Shown here in pieces: positions 17,095 to 27,258 of a stretch of DNA of 64,000 nucleotides. The notes beneath the pieces are model-generated. The model worked only from the letters and a program-made list of their open reading frames with translations. It made no database searches and was not told where the DNA came from. Numbering within the stretch: position 1 is the first letter of the stretch; each line of letters begins with the position of its first letter. Source of the DNA: Halodesulfovibrio sp. MK-HDV (lineage in GTDB: Bacteria; Desulfobacterota; Desulfovibrionia; Desulfovibrionales; Desulfovibrionaceae). Both the position numbers and the translations under genes were made by a program. Location: contig NZ_WYDS01000002.1 of NCBI RefSeq assembly GCF_009914765.1, positions 176,852-240,851 on the forward strand. Reading direction: 5' to 3'.

Positions 17095-17758
17095 TTCTCA
17101 GTACAAACCCATGTCGGGGAAGTGTTGTAATTAGTGGTGTTTTGAATGGTTTATCAACTTTTTGCCGCAGCTTATGCATGTGTACTTTCAACGTATTACT
17201 TTCCGGTGTGTCATCACCCCACACGGCTCGCATGAGTTGCTCACGTGTTACAACCTGAGGGCTGTGACGGGTCAATTCCAAAAGTAATTTCCATTCTGTC
17301 GGCGTAAGCACAAGTGCCTTGCCGTCTCTTCGGGCAATCAGAGCTTCGGTATCCAGTTCCAGATTCGCAACCGTGTACTTTCGAGACTGACTGCTCCGGC
17401 GTTTTGCCAGAGCGCGGACACGAATAAGCAGCTCTTTCAGAGCAAAAGGCTTAATCAGATAATCATCTGTGCCCACACTGAATCCTGCAATCTTGTCATC
17501 GAGCGTGTCACGCGCTGTCAACATAAGCACCGGTGTATCCACACCGTCTTTGCGAAGGGTGTCGCACAGAGATAATCCATCCATTTTTGGCATCATGACA
17601 TCAAGTAGAAGTACGTCGTACTGATTCTGCTGCGTGAGCTCCAAGCCATGAAGCCCGTTTGCAGCATGGTCGCAGGTAATATTTTCCAGCTCAAGATACT
17701 CCACAAGTGAGGCAGCAAGATCGTAATCATCTTCAACAAGTAATACATGCAGATTCAT
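17072..17758 (-). CDS. OmpR/PhoB-type response regulator
   Basis: 228 aa. The receiver has the acidic pair in LLVEDDYDLA, the phospho-acceptor in LLLDVMMPKMDG, and the conserved threonine and lysine (LTARD, LIKPF). The C-terminal domain (about 130-225) is an OmpR-type winged helix with LTPTEWKLLLELTRHSPQVV and WGDDTPESNTLKVHMHKLRQ. GAGGAG lies six bases before the ATG at 17758. It lies 80 bases after the RND pump gene and upstream of the kinase, so it is likely the local regulator of the efflux operon. Confidence 0.88.
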   Translation of the reverse strand: MNLHVLLVEDDYDLAASLVEYLELENITCDHAANGLHGLELTQQNQYDVLLLDVMMPKMDGLSLCDTLRKDGVDTPVLMLTARDTLDDKIAGFSVGTDDYLIKPFALKELLIRVRALAKRRSSQSRKYTVANLELDTEALIARRDGKALVLTPTEWKLLLELTRHSPQVVTREQLMRAVWGDDTPESNTLKVHMHKLRQKVDKPFKTPLITTLPRHGFVLRNDDEKNS

Positions 17759-17838
17759 CATAAACTCCTCTAGATCATATGGCATGTGGAGCATAGCTGT
17801 CGCTGTGCTTTCCAGTGTCGGCCTTTATTGTAACGTTG

Positions 17839-20800
17839 CTATTCATGTGCGGCTCTTTTGGGCTGGTACGATAATGCTGTCCAGAGCTTAGTAAGTGCAA
17901 CGTGTGTATTGTGTGAAAAACGGATTAATGCAGGAATCAAAAGAAGCGTAATGGCTGTCGCGAAGAGTATACCATACGCCATGGAGATTGCTGCCGGAAT
18001 AAGATATTGAGCTTGTTCCGAGGTCTCAAGCAGTAATGGAACAAGCCCGATAAATGTTGTGATGGATGTTAATAAAATAGAACGCATGCGCTTACAGGAT
18101 GCTTTGATGAGTGCCTCATCAAGCGATAGACCATTTGCTCTTTGCGTCGAGTATTCTGTTACCAGTAACAGGCTGTCGTTAACAACAACACCGCATAATG
18201 CCAACACGCCGAAGAGTGAGAGCATGCTTATAGGATAGCCGAGTATCATGTGGCCGCCAATAGCACCGATAAACCCGAAAGGAATTGCTGCCATAATAAT
18301 TAACGGTTTTGTGTACGACTTCAGCGGGATGGCAATGAGGGTGTAGATCATGATGAGTGTAATCATAAATGCACCCCATAATGACCCTGTCGCTTCTGCC
18401 TCTTCCTGTGCTTCGCCGGAAAGACGGATCGTAATTTCCGGATACTGTTTTCGGAGTTTCGGGAACAGGCTGGTTTCTAAGTTTTCAACAACTTTACTCG
18501 GAGAGGTAATGCTTTTGTTGGTTGATGCAAAAATATTCGCAACTCGTCCGCCGTTTGATCTGTTGATTTCAACGGGAGCGTATCCGGGAATAATATCTGC
18601 TACCACTTCAAGTGGAACCAGCGAACCATTGGCTGTTCGTATACGCGCTCTACGCAAGTCTTCAAAATGTTTCCGCTCAGCAGCCGGATAGCGAACCTGA
18701 ACTTTTACATTATCCTGTCCTTGTTGGAAACGCTGTACCTCATACCCTTGAAATCCTCCCCGCAGTTGGGATACCAAGTCGTTAAGTGTTACTCCCAAGC
18801 TTCTGGCGTCTGGTTTTATGAGCAATCGGAATTGAGGCTGTCCAGTCTTCAGGTTGTCACGGATGTTGTAGACGCCTGCATATTCTCCAAGCTTGTCTGT
18901 AATTTTTTTTGAAGCAGCAGCAAGAGATTCCGGCGATGCTCCGATAATTTCAATGTAAATATTCTTCATAGTAGAAGTGCTTGCGTCAAAGTTTACGGTG
19001 TCTGTCCCTTCCATTTCGCCTACAGCTTTTTGCCAGCGAGCGACTAACGTTTCTGTCGGTACGCTGTTTTTCTGTTGCTGATTAAGCTGTGCGGTGACTG
19101 CAAACCCTGTTGAGCTTGTGACATCCGTTTGTACATTGCGTATAGGCGGTTTTTTTAGGCCGTATTCTTTTTGCAGCGCAACAGATGTTGTATAGAGGGC
19201 AGACTCAACTTTGTCTGCGTTTCGCAACGTAATTCGCTTACCTGCTTCTTGATCCATGTCGACAGTTACTGTGATGATGTTGCCGGTGATGTTAGGGAAA
19301 AATACGGTTCGTATACGTCCGCTTATCATGATCGCAAAAAGGCAGATGAGTATGCAGAAAAAACTTAACAGTGTAAGACCGGGAGCTTTTAAAACACGAC
19401 GTAATGCAGGAGTGTAAAAGCGTTCCTTAAAGGTCTCAAGCGAGCGGGTCACCCATTGTTGTACGCGAGCAAGAGGGCGTGAAAATCGTGAGTTTTTCCC
19501 GCTGCTGGTTAATCGTGTTCTGGCTAAATGAGACGGCAAAATAAATTTCGACTCAATGAGTGAAAATATGAGGCAAAAGATGACTACGAGGGCAAATTGC
19601 CCGAAGATTTGTCCAAATTCACCTTTAATAAATGCAAGCGGAAGAAACGCTGCCACTGTGGTGAGAACCCCGAAGGTTGCGGGAGTCGCCACTTCTGAGG
19701 CACCGGCAATGGTTGCAGCAACAGGATCGTCCATTGTACCGCGTACGGTATATATATTTTCGCCGATGACAATGGCATCATCAACCAGAATCCCGAGTGC
19801 AACAATGAACCCGAACGACGTCAGTTCATTGATTGAAAAGTTGAATGCATTTCCCCCCATGAGCAGTAATGCTCCCGCGATGGATACAGGGATGCCGCAT
19901 GAAACCCACAGTGCGAGTCGCAGGTTAAGAAAGAGAGTCAAAACAATAATGATGAGCAACATGCCCATAAGTCCGTTGGAAACAAGCAGAGAAACTCTGC
20001 TGTTAATGTATTTACTTTGATCGTGCCATGTAGCGATGGAAATATTCTGCGGGAGCAAGCCGGACTTTTTGACGGAGTCCACAACCTGCATTGCCTCTGC
20101 CGAGGCAGCCGTGATGTCGTTCCCACCAACGTCTACAAGCTCTAAGCCTATGGACGGTGCACCTTGAAATCTATTGAGGATAGTTTCCTCTTCATAACCA
20201 GAGCGAACAGTTGCTACATCCCCAAGCGTAATTAAGGCACCGTTAGCAGTGGTGCGTAAGGGGATGGAGCGGAATTGATCTTCCCCGTATGCCTGATTGT
20301 CAGCACGCAGGGTAATGGTTGTGAGATCTGTTTTAAGCTCACCGCCTGAGTCGATAACAGATTCATTTTGAATGCGTTGCGAGACGTCCTGCAATGTCAG
20401 CCCGCTTGCTTGCAACATCCCTTCATTAACTTCAATGGAAATTTCTTTGGTGCGTCTGCCTACGTAGTTTACCTTGCCGATGTTTGGTTTCAGCAGCAGT
20501 TTCCGGCGTATGGAATCTGCCAGTGTTTGCAGGGTCTTCTGACGGGCGTCACCAAAAAGATGGATGTAAAGAATGTGTTCGTTCCATTCTTCCTGCGAGA
20601 TGACAGGGCGTTCTGCTCTGGCTGGAAGTGTGTCGATGGCGTCAACCTTACTTTTAATGTCACGCATGAGGGTAGTAAGGGAGTAATCAGCCTTTTTTTC
20701 AACCATCACGCTGGAGTTGTCACGTGTGGACGTACTGGTGATCTCTTTAATCCCGTTAATGCCGTTGAGGGCTTCCTCAATTTTTATTGTGACTCCTTTT

Positions 20801-20997
20801 TCCACGGATTCAGCGGAGCTGCTGTTGTAGGCTACAGAGATAGTAACGAGCTTTGGCGGAAAGGGCGGGAATGCCTGCTTGGGACGATTGAAACCGACAA
20901 CACAGCCGCCGATAAGAATGAGGATAACAAGCAGGTTTGCTGCCACAGGATTGTGGACAAACCACGCAATAATTCCTGAATGTGGTTTCTTATTCAT
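17839..20997 (-). CDS. RND efflux pump, inner-membrane subunit
   Basis: 1052 aa, the usual length for AcrB-like HAE1 pumps. First helix is VAANLLVILILIGGCVVGF; the proton-relay aspartates are in GILVDDAIVIGENIY of helix 4; two large periplasmic loops and a second set of helices (LFGVLALCGVVVNDSLLLV) follow. It drives drug or toxic-compound export across the inner membrane with the proton gradient, together with the adaptor and TolC-like protein encoded just upstream. The ATG at 20997 overlaps the adaptor stop by eight bases. Confidence 0.9.
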   Translation of the reverse strand: MNKKPHSGIIAWFVHNPVAANLLVILILIGGCVVGFNRPKQAFPPFPPKLVTISVAYNSSSAESVEKGVTIKIEEALNGINGIKEITSTSTRDNSSVMVEKKADYSLTTLMRDIKSKVDAIDTLPARAERPVISQEEWNEHILYIHLFGDARQKTLQTLADSIRRKLLLKPNIGKVNYVGRRTKEISIEVNEGMLQASGLTLQDVSQRIQNESVIDSGGELKTDLTTITLRADNQAYGEDQFRSIPLRTTANGALITLGDVATVRSGYEEETILNRFQGAPSIGLELVDVGGNDITAASAEAMQVVDSVKKSGLLPQNISIATWHDQSKYINSRVSLLVSNGLMGMLLIIIVLTLFLNLRLALWVSCGIPVSIAGALLLMGGNAFNFSINELTSFGFIVALGILVDDAIVIGENIYTVRGTMDDPVAATIAGASEVATPATFGVLTTVAAFLPLAFIKGEFGQIFGQFALVVIFCLIFSLIESKFILPSHLARTRLTSSGKNSRFSRPLARVQQWVTRSLETFKERFYTPALRRVLKAPGLTLLSFFCILICLFAIMISGRIRTVFFPNITGNIITVTVDMDQEAGKRITLRNADKVESALYTTSVALQKEYGLKKPPIRNVQTDVTSSTGFAVTAQLNQQQKNSVPTETLVARWQKAVGEMEGTDTVNFDASTSTMKNIYIEIIGASPESLAAASKKITDKLGEYAGVYNIRDNLKTGQPQFRLLIKPDARSLGVTLNDLVSQLRGGFQGYEVQRFQQGQDNVKVQVRYPAAERKHFEDLRRARIRTANGSLVPLEVVADIIPGYAPVEINRSNGGRVANIFASTNKSITSPSKVVENLETSLFPKLRKQYPEITIRLSGEAQEEAEATGSLWGAFMITLIMIYTLIAIPLKSYTKPLIIMAAIPFGFIGAIGGHMILGYPISMLSLFGVLALCGVVVNDSLLLVTEYSTQRANGLSLDEALIKASCKRMRSILLTSITTFIGLVPLLLETSEQAQYLIPAAISMAYGILFATAITLLLIPALIRFSHNTHVALTKLWTALSYQPKRAAHE

Positions 20998-22165
20998 ATG
21001 CAACCTCAGCAGTAACCGGAGCGACCGAGGTTCCTGGGAGATAGGTGCCAAGTGGCTTTAGCACAACATTCATAGATACATTGCTCTGTTGCGCAAACGG
21101 GAGACGGGCATAGATCGTCCCCTGCTTACGGAATTTGATGTCTGCTTTAATCTTTTGCAGAGTGTTAGCGGTGTCGACGAACCAGAGATTGCCGTTCTGG
21201 GTCAGCGAGCTTTCAGGAATGGCGAAGACGTTATCAAGCGAAATTCCGGAAATTTCCGCTTTGATAAAAGTACCCGGAAACAGAGGCGTTTTGCTTGTTA
21301 ACGGGCTGGAAATGCGGACGATGGCGATACGTTGGCGTGTGGCTTTGGAGATTTGCAAGTCCACGGCAACGAGTCGTCCTTTCCACTGTTGGTCGGGAGT
21401 TGTGACGGATGTCAGCTCTACGGGAATTTCATTCCAAACTGCGCTATGCGATATCCCTTGCAAAGGCAGTAGGTTGAATTGAGCTTCTGTTAGTGGAATC
21501 TGGACATCAAGTTGACCTGTTCCGTACAGGGTTCCAATAACAGTACCTTCGGAAACAAAGGAGCCTATGGCAACTTTTCGACTGATGACGGCTGCATCGT
21601 ATGGTGCAACAATGCGTGTGTTTTTGAGATCATTTCGTGATTTAGCAAGGGATGCTTTTGCCGCGTAGACCCGAGCCTGTGCGGCGTCGAGTTGCGGCTT
21701 GTGCAGAACCAGAGAGGAAGCAGGCGTTTTGCTGTTTCCCATCCGTTTCCAGTCTTTTTTTGCCTGCAATGCGCGGCGTTCTTCTTGTAGAAATGCAAGG
21801 TTCGCATCGGCTAGCTCTTTTTGTTGCAAGGACACGGCAGAACGATATGCAACGTCTTCAACTGTTGCGAGAAGCTCTCCTTTGGCAACAAGCATACCTT
21901 TATCAAACACGTCACTGCGTTGAACCAAACGACCGGACACCGCGGAAACAATGTCCGTTTTCCTGTATGGTGCCACCTGTCCGTATGCGATGACGGATGC
22001 TGTATGTGCAGATGAGTTTATTTGCACAACCGAAACAGGATGCGGAATACTTTTTTCTTCCGCCAATGTTGGTTCTACCGGGGTTGAAACAAGCCAGAAG
22101 CATAATGCGACGGTAATCGTTAAGATTATCGAACCTAAAATGAGATGGAAATGTTTATTTTTCAT
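20990..22165 (-). CDS. RND periplasmic adaptor (HlyD/membrane fusion protein)
   Basis: 391 aa. An N-terminal helix (FHLILGSIILTITVALCFWL) anchors it in the inner membrane; residues about 60-110 and 190-225 are the two lipoyl halves (SAVSGRLVQRSDVFDKGMLV, NTRIVAPYDAAVISRK), separated by a coiled-coil hairpin around LQQKELADANLAFLQEERRA. A beta-barrel and a membrane-proximal domain follow. It links the RND pump to the outer-membrane channel. The ATG at 22165 overlaps the stop of the TolC-like gene, which fits a tightly coupled operon. Confidence 0.88.
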   Translation of the reverse strand: MKNKHFHLILGSIILTITVALCFWLVSTPVEPTLAEEKSIPHPVSVVQINSSAHTASVIAYGQVAPYRKTDIVSAVSGRLVQRSDVFDKGMLVAKGELLATVEDVAYRSAVSLQQKELADANLAFLQEERRALQAKKDWKRMGNSKTPASSLVLHKPQLDAAQARVYAAKASLAKSRNDLKNTRIVAPYDAAVISRKVAIGSFVSEGTVIGTLYGTGQLDVQIPLTEAQFNLLPLQGISHSAVWNEIPVELTSVTTPDQQWKGRLVAVDLQISKATRQRIAIVRISSPLTSKTPLFPGTFIKAEISGISLDNVFAIPESSLTQNGNLWFVDTANTLQKIKADIKFRKQGTIYARLPFAQQSNVSMNVVLKPLGTYLPGTSVAPVTAEVAYE

Positions 22166-23588
22166 GGCTTGTATCCTTAGTACTGCTTTTCGCCGCCTGT
22201 ATAAGCGGGGCATTATGTTCGCTGCTTAATCCCACAGCTACGGCAAGGGTAATACGATTTGTTGTGCGGGAGGTTCGGATAGCCAGAAGCTCCGCCTCCG
22301 TGTTTAATTCGTTGTTTTTTGCCGTCAGCAAATTGAGTATGTCTGTTAACCCTTCCCGATATTGCTGCTCATAATTGATTCGGCTTTCCCGTGCGTATTG
22401 AAGTGAAGATTTAAGAAACTGTTCCTGTTTTTCGAGGCTGGTTTCGTTTTCCAGTGCATTTTCCACTTCCGAGGCAGCGTTGAGCACCACCTGTCGATAC
22501 TCTTCCCACACAGCTTTGCTTTCTTCAGAACTAGCAGCAGCCGTATCTTTGAGTTTCCCACCCATAAAAAGAGGCTGACTAAGGGAGCCGACAAGATTCC
22601 AGACGGACGGGCCAGTACCGATGGAGCTGAACCCGTTGGATGAGTAACCTACGTCGGCGGAAAGCGTAAAAGTTGGCAGCATGGCTTTGTTTGTTGCAGA
22701 AACATTTGTGTCCGCCTGCTGTATTCGAAACCATGCAGCTTTAATGTCTGGCCTGTTTGTGAGCACGGACGACGGAAGAGCAACAATCGGTGCAGCCATA
22801 ACTGGCAAAGCAGTTTCCCCGCTGACAAGTCCGGAAGGATACCGACCGAGAAGTATTTCCATGGTTCTTTTTGATTTAGTCACATCGAGCATATTCGCTA
22901 CGAGCACCTGCCGTGCGGCTTCTGTGTTGGCCTTTGCGGTTGCAAGGTCTTCCGGCTTGCCGATGCCCATGCTGTATCTGTCGAGCACGATGTCTTCAGC
23001 ATTTTTGAGTGCTTCAATGCGGCGGTGTTGAATTTCTACTGCAAGATTTCGCGATGAAAGGTCTATCCATGCCTGCATGACACGAGCGACGAGTGCATTG
23101 CGTGCGGCAATGTAGTCTTCTGTTTTTGCGGCAACACTGAGCTTGTCTGCTTTGTACAGATCTGCCAGTCGTCCCCATAAATCTATTTCCCAGCGCACAT
23201 TCATTGATGAAGAGTATGAATCTGCTTCGTTGCCGGATGCATTGCTTCGTGTTCCAGAGCCTCCCAGTGATACAGAAGGCATATAAGCAGAGGACGTCAC
23301 ACTTAGCAGCAGTCCGGAGGCTTGCAGTCTGTACGCTGTGGCAAGAATATTGGGGTTAGCGTTGAGTGCTTCCTGCACCAGTGTTTTGAGTTCCTGATTG
23401 TTGGTGAGTTCTTCCAGATGCGCAGCCGTTCCAACCTCAGTAAGGGGTTCTTTCCATGCGGATGGAAACTGTTTTGCGAGCGCGTCTTGTCTGGCAGGAA
23501 TGTTGATTCGTGAAGCGCAACCTGTAAGCGTGAGAAAAGACAGGCTAAGGATGAAAATTGTGAGCTTATGGAGAAGTGAATTGTTCAT
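22155..23588 (-). CDS. TolC-like outer-membrane efflux lipoprotein (NodT family)
   Basis: 477 aa with a lipoprotein signal peptide (FILSLSFLTLTGC, the lipidated cysteine after TLTG). Two OEP repeats are visible: DLWGRLADLYKADKL in the first half and SLSQPLFMGGKLKDTAAAS in the second, the latter diagnostic of TolC-type trimers. First gene of the leftward efflux operon with the adaptor and the pump. Its promoter must lie in 23589-24101, next to the heptamer repeat. Confidence 0.9.
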   Translation of the reverse strand: MNNSLLHKLTIFILSLSFLTLTGCASRINIPARQDALAKQFPSAWKEPLTEVGTAAHLEELTNNQELKTLVQEALNANPNILATAYRLQASGLLLSVTSSAYMPSVSLGGSGTRSNASGNEADSYSSSMNVRWEIDLWGRLADLYKADKLSVAAKTEDYIAARNALVARVMQAWIDLSSRNLAVEIQHRRIEALKNAEDIVLDRYSMGIGKPEDLATAKANTEAARQVLVANMLDVTKSKRTMEILLGRYPSGLVSGETALPVMAAPIVALPSSVLTNRPDIKAAWFRIQQADTNVSATNKAMLPTFTLSADVGYSSNGFSSIGTGPSVWNLVGSLSQPLFMGGKLKDTAAASSEESKAVWEEYRQVVLNAASEVENALENETSLEKQEQFLKSSLQYARESRINYEQQYREGLTDILNLLTAKNNELNTEAELLAIRTSRTTNRITLAVAVGLSSEHNAPLIQAAKSSTKDTSHEK

Positions 23589-24101
<513 letters not shown>

Positions 24102-25037
24102 ATGGATATTCAGGGTGTAAAAAGAAGAATGGTGTTCTGTTATCTTATGATGACAATGCTGTTGTTACTTTCAGTAGGAATAACTTTCGCTGCAGATACT
24201 ACACTGCAGTATGATCTTGATGAAAATTGTGAAGAAATAGAAGAAGGGATTCCAGTTGAGGTCATAGCATTCGGGGGATTCATATCTGAAGCCGATTTCA
24301 ATAACTCTGGTGCATCATTTTCTCAGCAAAACTATGAGATTGGTGTGACAGGCGGTTTTTTCAGAATGCAATATCAGAATTCCCAATTTAATTGGCATGA
24401 TACTGAAAAACTTAAGTTCGGTAGGGATAAGTCCAAAGATCCATGGAAGAGTTTAAATACCCTTTCTTTTGGCATGAGCATTCCTATTGAGCTTTCCGAT
24501 GCATGGTTCGTGATGGTCGATCTTGATGCCTACACAGGCTACGAGGACAGGATTACATCAGACTCATTCGGGTATTCCGGCATGGTTATGGTTGGATATA
24601 CGGTGAATGAGTATTTTAAAATATATGCGGGTGCTGGTGTTAATAAAGACCCTTTACGATGGGGTTTTGCTCCGGTGGCAGGGATTCAGTATGAAAATGA
24701 CGATTGGCTTATTGCGATTGGCTTTCCGTCAACTGTTGTGCAGTACAGAGTAGCTCCGGAATGGATCGTTAGAACAGAGTATTCCTCGACTGGTGGGATT
24801 TACAAATTATCCAAAAATAGTGCAGCTGAACGTAATGGTTTTGCGAGTATTCAAGGGAGTGTTGTCGGCATTTATGCAGATTGGATTCCTATGGATGGAC
24901 TGATGATTTCATTAGGGCCGGAGTATCATTTTGATCGCAGTATTCGTCTGTACGATAAAGATGGTCATAGAGTAGGCAGTAAAAGCAAGCCTGATAACGC
25001 ATTCGGCGCTGCGCTTAATATCTCGTATGGTTTTTAG
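24102..25037 (+). CDS. Predicted outer-membrane beta-barrel protein
   Basis: 311 aa with a signal peptide (MVFCYLMMTMLLLLSVGITF then AADT) and alternating aromatic/polar strands through to the C terminus, which ends ALNISYGF with the terminal phenylalanine typical of barrels recognised by BamA. The pattern is one of short strands (VMVGYTVNEYFKIYAGAGV, MISLGPEYHF). No family name is recognised with confidence; DUF6268-like barrels are one possibility. Placed beside a heptamer repeat, so expression might vary. Confidence 0.65.
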   Translation: MDIQGVKRRMVFCYLMMTMLLLLSVGITFAADTTLQYDLDENCEEIEEGIPVEVIAFGGFISEADFNNSGASFSQQNYEIGVTGGFFRMQYQNSQFNWHDTEKLKFGRDKSKDPWKSLNTLSFGMSIPIELSDAWFVMVDLDAYTGYEDRITSDSFGYSGMVMVGYTVNEYFKIYAGAGVNKDPLRWGFAPVAGIQYENDDWLIAIGFPSTVVQYRVAPEWIVRTEYSSTGGIYKLSKNSAAERNGFASIQGSVVGIYADWIPMDGLMISLGPEYHFDRSIRLYDKDGHRVGSKSKPDNAFGAALNISYGF

Positions 25038-25235
25038 ACGACAGCTCTAGTTACTTTAGCTATTTCTTGCTGTTGTATATCTATCCGCCCCCCTCAAACT
25101 GCGGAGAGCATAGTCCCCAAATTGCTTTAGCTGGCACAGGTAAAGAAAATACAAAGTAACTCGGTTTAGTAACTTACTATTGGTTTTTGTTCGAACTGCC
25201 TATGTACCGGTATTCTTCGGCATTTGCTCAATGAC

Positions 25236-25264
25236 AAAGGGGCTCAGATTTCTGAGCCCCTTTT
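25236..25264. terminator. Bidirectional terminator
   Basis: AAAGGGGCTCAGA and TCTGAGCCCCTTTT pair over 13 bp with a TT loop. It serves the rightward barrel gene and possibly the leftward operon. Confidence 0.8.
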
Positions 25265-25423
25265 CAGTGGGTAGGGGTTTTCGATATGCCGTTCGAATAC
25301 CTTGCCATACGATATGCATAGCGCATTATGTTAGATTGCTGACAAACCTGCACATTGCTGCGCACCCCTAGGGCACTTGTTCCCGTGGGACTCGAAGACT
25401 CGCTAACGGTTGACTGGCGTTAC

Positions 25424-25512
25424 TTCAAAAAAGTCAGATGCTCACATAGATCTAACTATGCTTCGCCCCTGACTTTTTCTTGCGCCTTGCACTGCACAGG
25501 TTTGTCTCAATC
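25424..25512. repeat. Dispersed intergenic repeat, copy 1
   Basis: Starts TTCAAAAAAGTC and ends with TTGCACTGCACAGG then a TTGTCTCAATC block. The last 26 bases match 55079-55104 with one mismatch, and the flanking AAAAAAGTC...GACTTTTT inverted arms are also shared. Likely a small non-coding family such as a REP- or MITE-like element. Confidence 0.65.
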
Positions 25513-25550
25513 TGTTTAAAAATAATTTTGTCAGAAACTTCTATGTATAA

Positions 25551-27224
25551 TTATTTTCCAAATGGGCACTTAGGGAAGGAGCAGTTTGCGCAGTTAAGGC
25601 ACATGCCGCCTTCGCCCATGGAAGCAAGTTCTTCTCTTGTAATTTGCACTCCGGCTAAAAGACGCGGAAGAATAAGGTCGAGGCTGGTGTGCTTAAAGAA
25701 TAACGCACATGCCGGAACCCCGAGTAACGGGATTGAGCCTATTTTACCAACGAGAGTCATTGCACCGGGAAGAATTGGTGCGCCGTAGAGCAGGTTATGC
25801 GCTCCGGCATCAAGCAGTCCCTGTCGTGTTACATCGTCAGGGTCTACAGAAAGTCCTGCTGTTGTAATTATGATATTACAGCCAGCCTGAACAAATTCAT
25901 GTGCGGCGTCGCTGATTGCGGTGCGATTATCCGGAACAATCTTCGAGCGGTGAACATCACCGCCGAGACCGAGCATTTTTTTATGAATGATGCTGTGAAA
26001 TTTATCTTCGATAATGCCGTTGAATACTTCATCACCGGTGATTAAAAGACCGGCTCGAGCTGTCATAAGCGGACGTACTTCAAAAAGCGGGGTTTCCTGC
26101 AAGGAGTGCAATGCTTGTTCAAACTGGAGGCGTTGCAGATATAGAGGAATAGCACGGGTTCCGCCGATCTCTGTACCTTTGCGGACAATGGTGTTTCCGT
26201 TACGTGATGCAGCCATTACACCCGAACACATGTTGAACCGTTTCATGGCGTCTGCGTTTACTCTCAGCAGGCCGTCAAGTTCTGCCACAAGTGTTACTTT
26301 GCCTTCGTGCGGTTCGCCTTGTGTGCTCACTCCTGTCCCACACATGGCGGTGGCAAATGCATTAGCACAGTCGTCTTCATGCACCCATTCTTTGCCCACG
26401 TCTGCATCTGCTACATAGACATTGTTTTTTCCCATTTGCTGTAATCTGCATAAATCACCTGCACCAAACGTATCGCCGCGTTTAAATGCTGCGCCTTTGC
26501 TGGTGCCGGGCAGAATGCTTGTCATGTCATGTACAACGTCTTTGCCTAGTGCTGTGTCAGCAGGTACGGTTTTCAGCGCTTCCGGTACTGGGAATACAAT
26601 ATCAGAAGGGACAGCAAGGGTTGTGTGACCTGCATACGGGGATTCACCCTGACAGGCTCGGCACAGTGCACCGTGAGAAGAAGGATATGGCTCACCGCAG
26701 GCAGAACATGGAAGAATGCTGCCTTTGCTGCGTTTAATCAGCTTAGGCTTTGGAACGGAAATTGGTATTGTGGAAAGAATATCTGCACCGTAGCACCCAA
26801 TTTCTTTTCGCAGTCTGTCTGAATCTTGCTCCTGCTTAGGCTTTTCTTTCATCAGCCATACTAGAATCTCTGAATCTTCTGGAATCTTTGTAATGTCCAG
26901 CCATACACGCACACCTTCACCGGTGTGTTTGTCGTACAAGCTCATGGCATACCGACCAAGATTCAGGACATTCATCCACCCGTTACCGATGGTGCAGGGG
27001 GTGAGCATTTGAATTGCATCCGGCAGGCACCATGTAGTTTCTGAAATGGCCTCGTACAGCGTGCCTTCAGGCATGTGTTTTCGGGCTTCTTCCACCATAT
27101 ATCCACCAATGAGCAAACCTGGTGCAGGATAGTTGTGAAAGAGCGTTGCCATGTCTATAAATTGATCAAAGGTATGACTACCTATGTTTTTAAAAGCAGG
27201 TTGATGGTCGTGAGCTTGAGACAT
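25551..27224 (-). CDS. FmdE domain / molybdopterin-binding (MoeA/MogA-like) protein
   Basis: 557 aa. Residues about 10-150 are an FmdE-like domain (HNYPAPGLLIGGYMVEEAR, GNGWMNVLNLGRYAMSLYDK); about 185-205 is a zinc-ribbon-like CSACGEPYPSSHGALCRAC; the latter half holds a molybdopterin-binding fold (GLLITGDEVFNGIIEDKF, NIIITTAGLSVDPDDVT); and a cysteine-rich tail CLNCANCSFPKCPFGK ends it. It probably helps insert or modify the molybdenum/tungsten cofactor of the neighbouring formate dehydrogenase. The ATG at 27224 has GGAG upstream and lies 34 bases after fdhD. Confidence 0.75.
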   Translation of the reverse strand: MSQAHDHQPAFKNIGSHTFDQFIDMATLFHNYPAPGLLIGGYMVEEARKHMPEGTLYEAISETTWCLPDAIQMLTPCTIGNGWMNVLNLGRYAMSLYDKHTGEGVRVWLDITKIPEDSEILVWLMKEKPKQEQDSDRLRKEIGCYGADILSTIPISVPKPKLIKRSKGSILPCSACGEPYPSSHGALCRACQGESPYAGHTTLAVPSDIVFPVPEALKTVPADTALGKDVVHDMTSILPGTSKGAAFKRGDTFGAGDLCRLQQMGKNNVYVADADVGKEWVHEDDCANAFATAMCGTGVSTQGEPHEGKVTLVAELDGLLRVNADAMKRFNMCSGVMAASRNGNTIVRKGTEIGGTRAIPLYLQRLQFEQALHSLQETPLFEVRPLMTARAGLLITGDEVFNGIIEDKFHSIIHKKMLGLGGDVHRSKIVPDNRTAISDAAHEFVQAGCNIIITTAGLSVDPDDVTRQGLLDAGAHNLLYGAPILPGAMTLVGKIGSIPLLGVPACALFFKHTSLDLILPRLLAGVQITREELASMGEGGMCLNCANCSFPKCPFGK

Positions 27225-27258
27225 TATATTGCTCCAATAATCAATGTGTTGGGAATAA

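Larger units (their letters stand above)
25038..25550. other. Convergent intergenic region
   Basis: About 510 bases between the barrel gene and the leftward formate dehydrogenase accessory operon. It holds a terminator (25236-25264) and one copy of a dispersed repeat (25424-25512). No gene was recognised. Confidence 0.6.
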
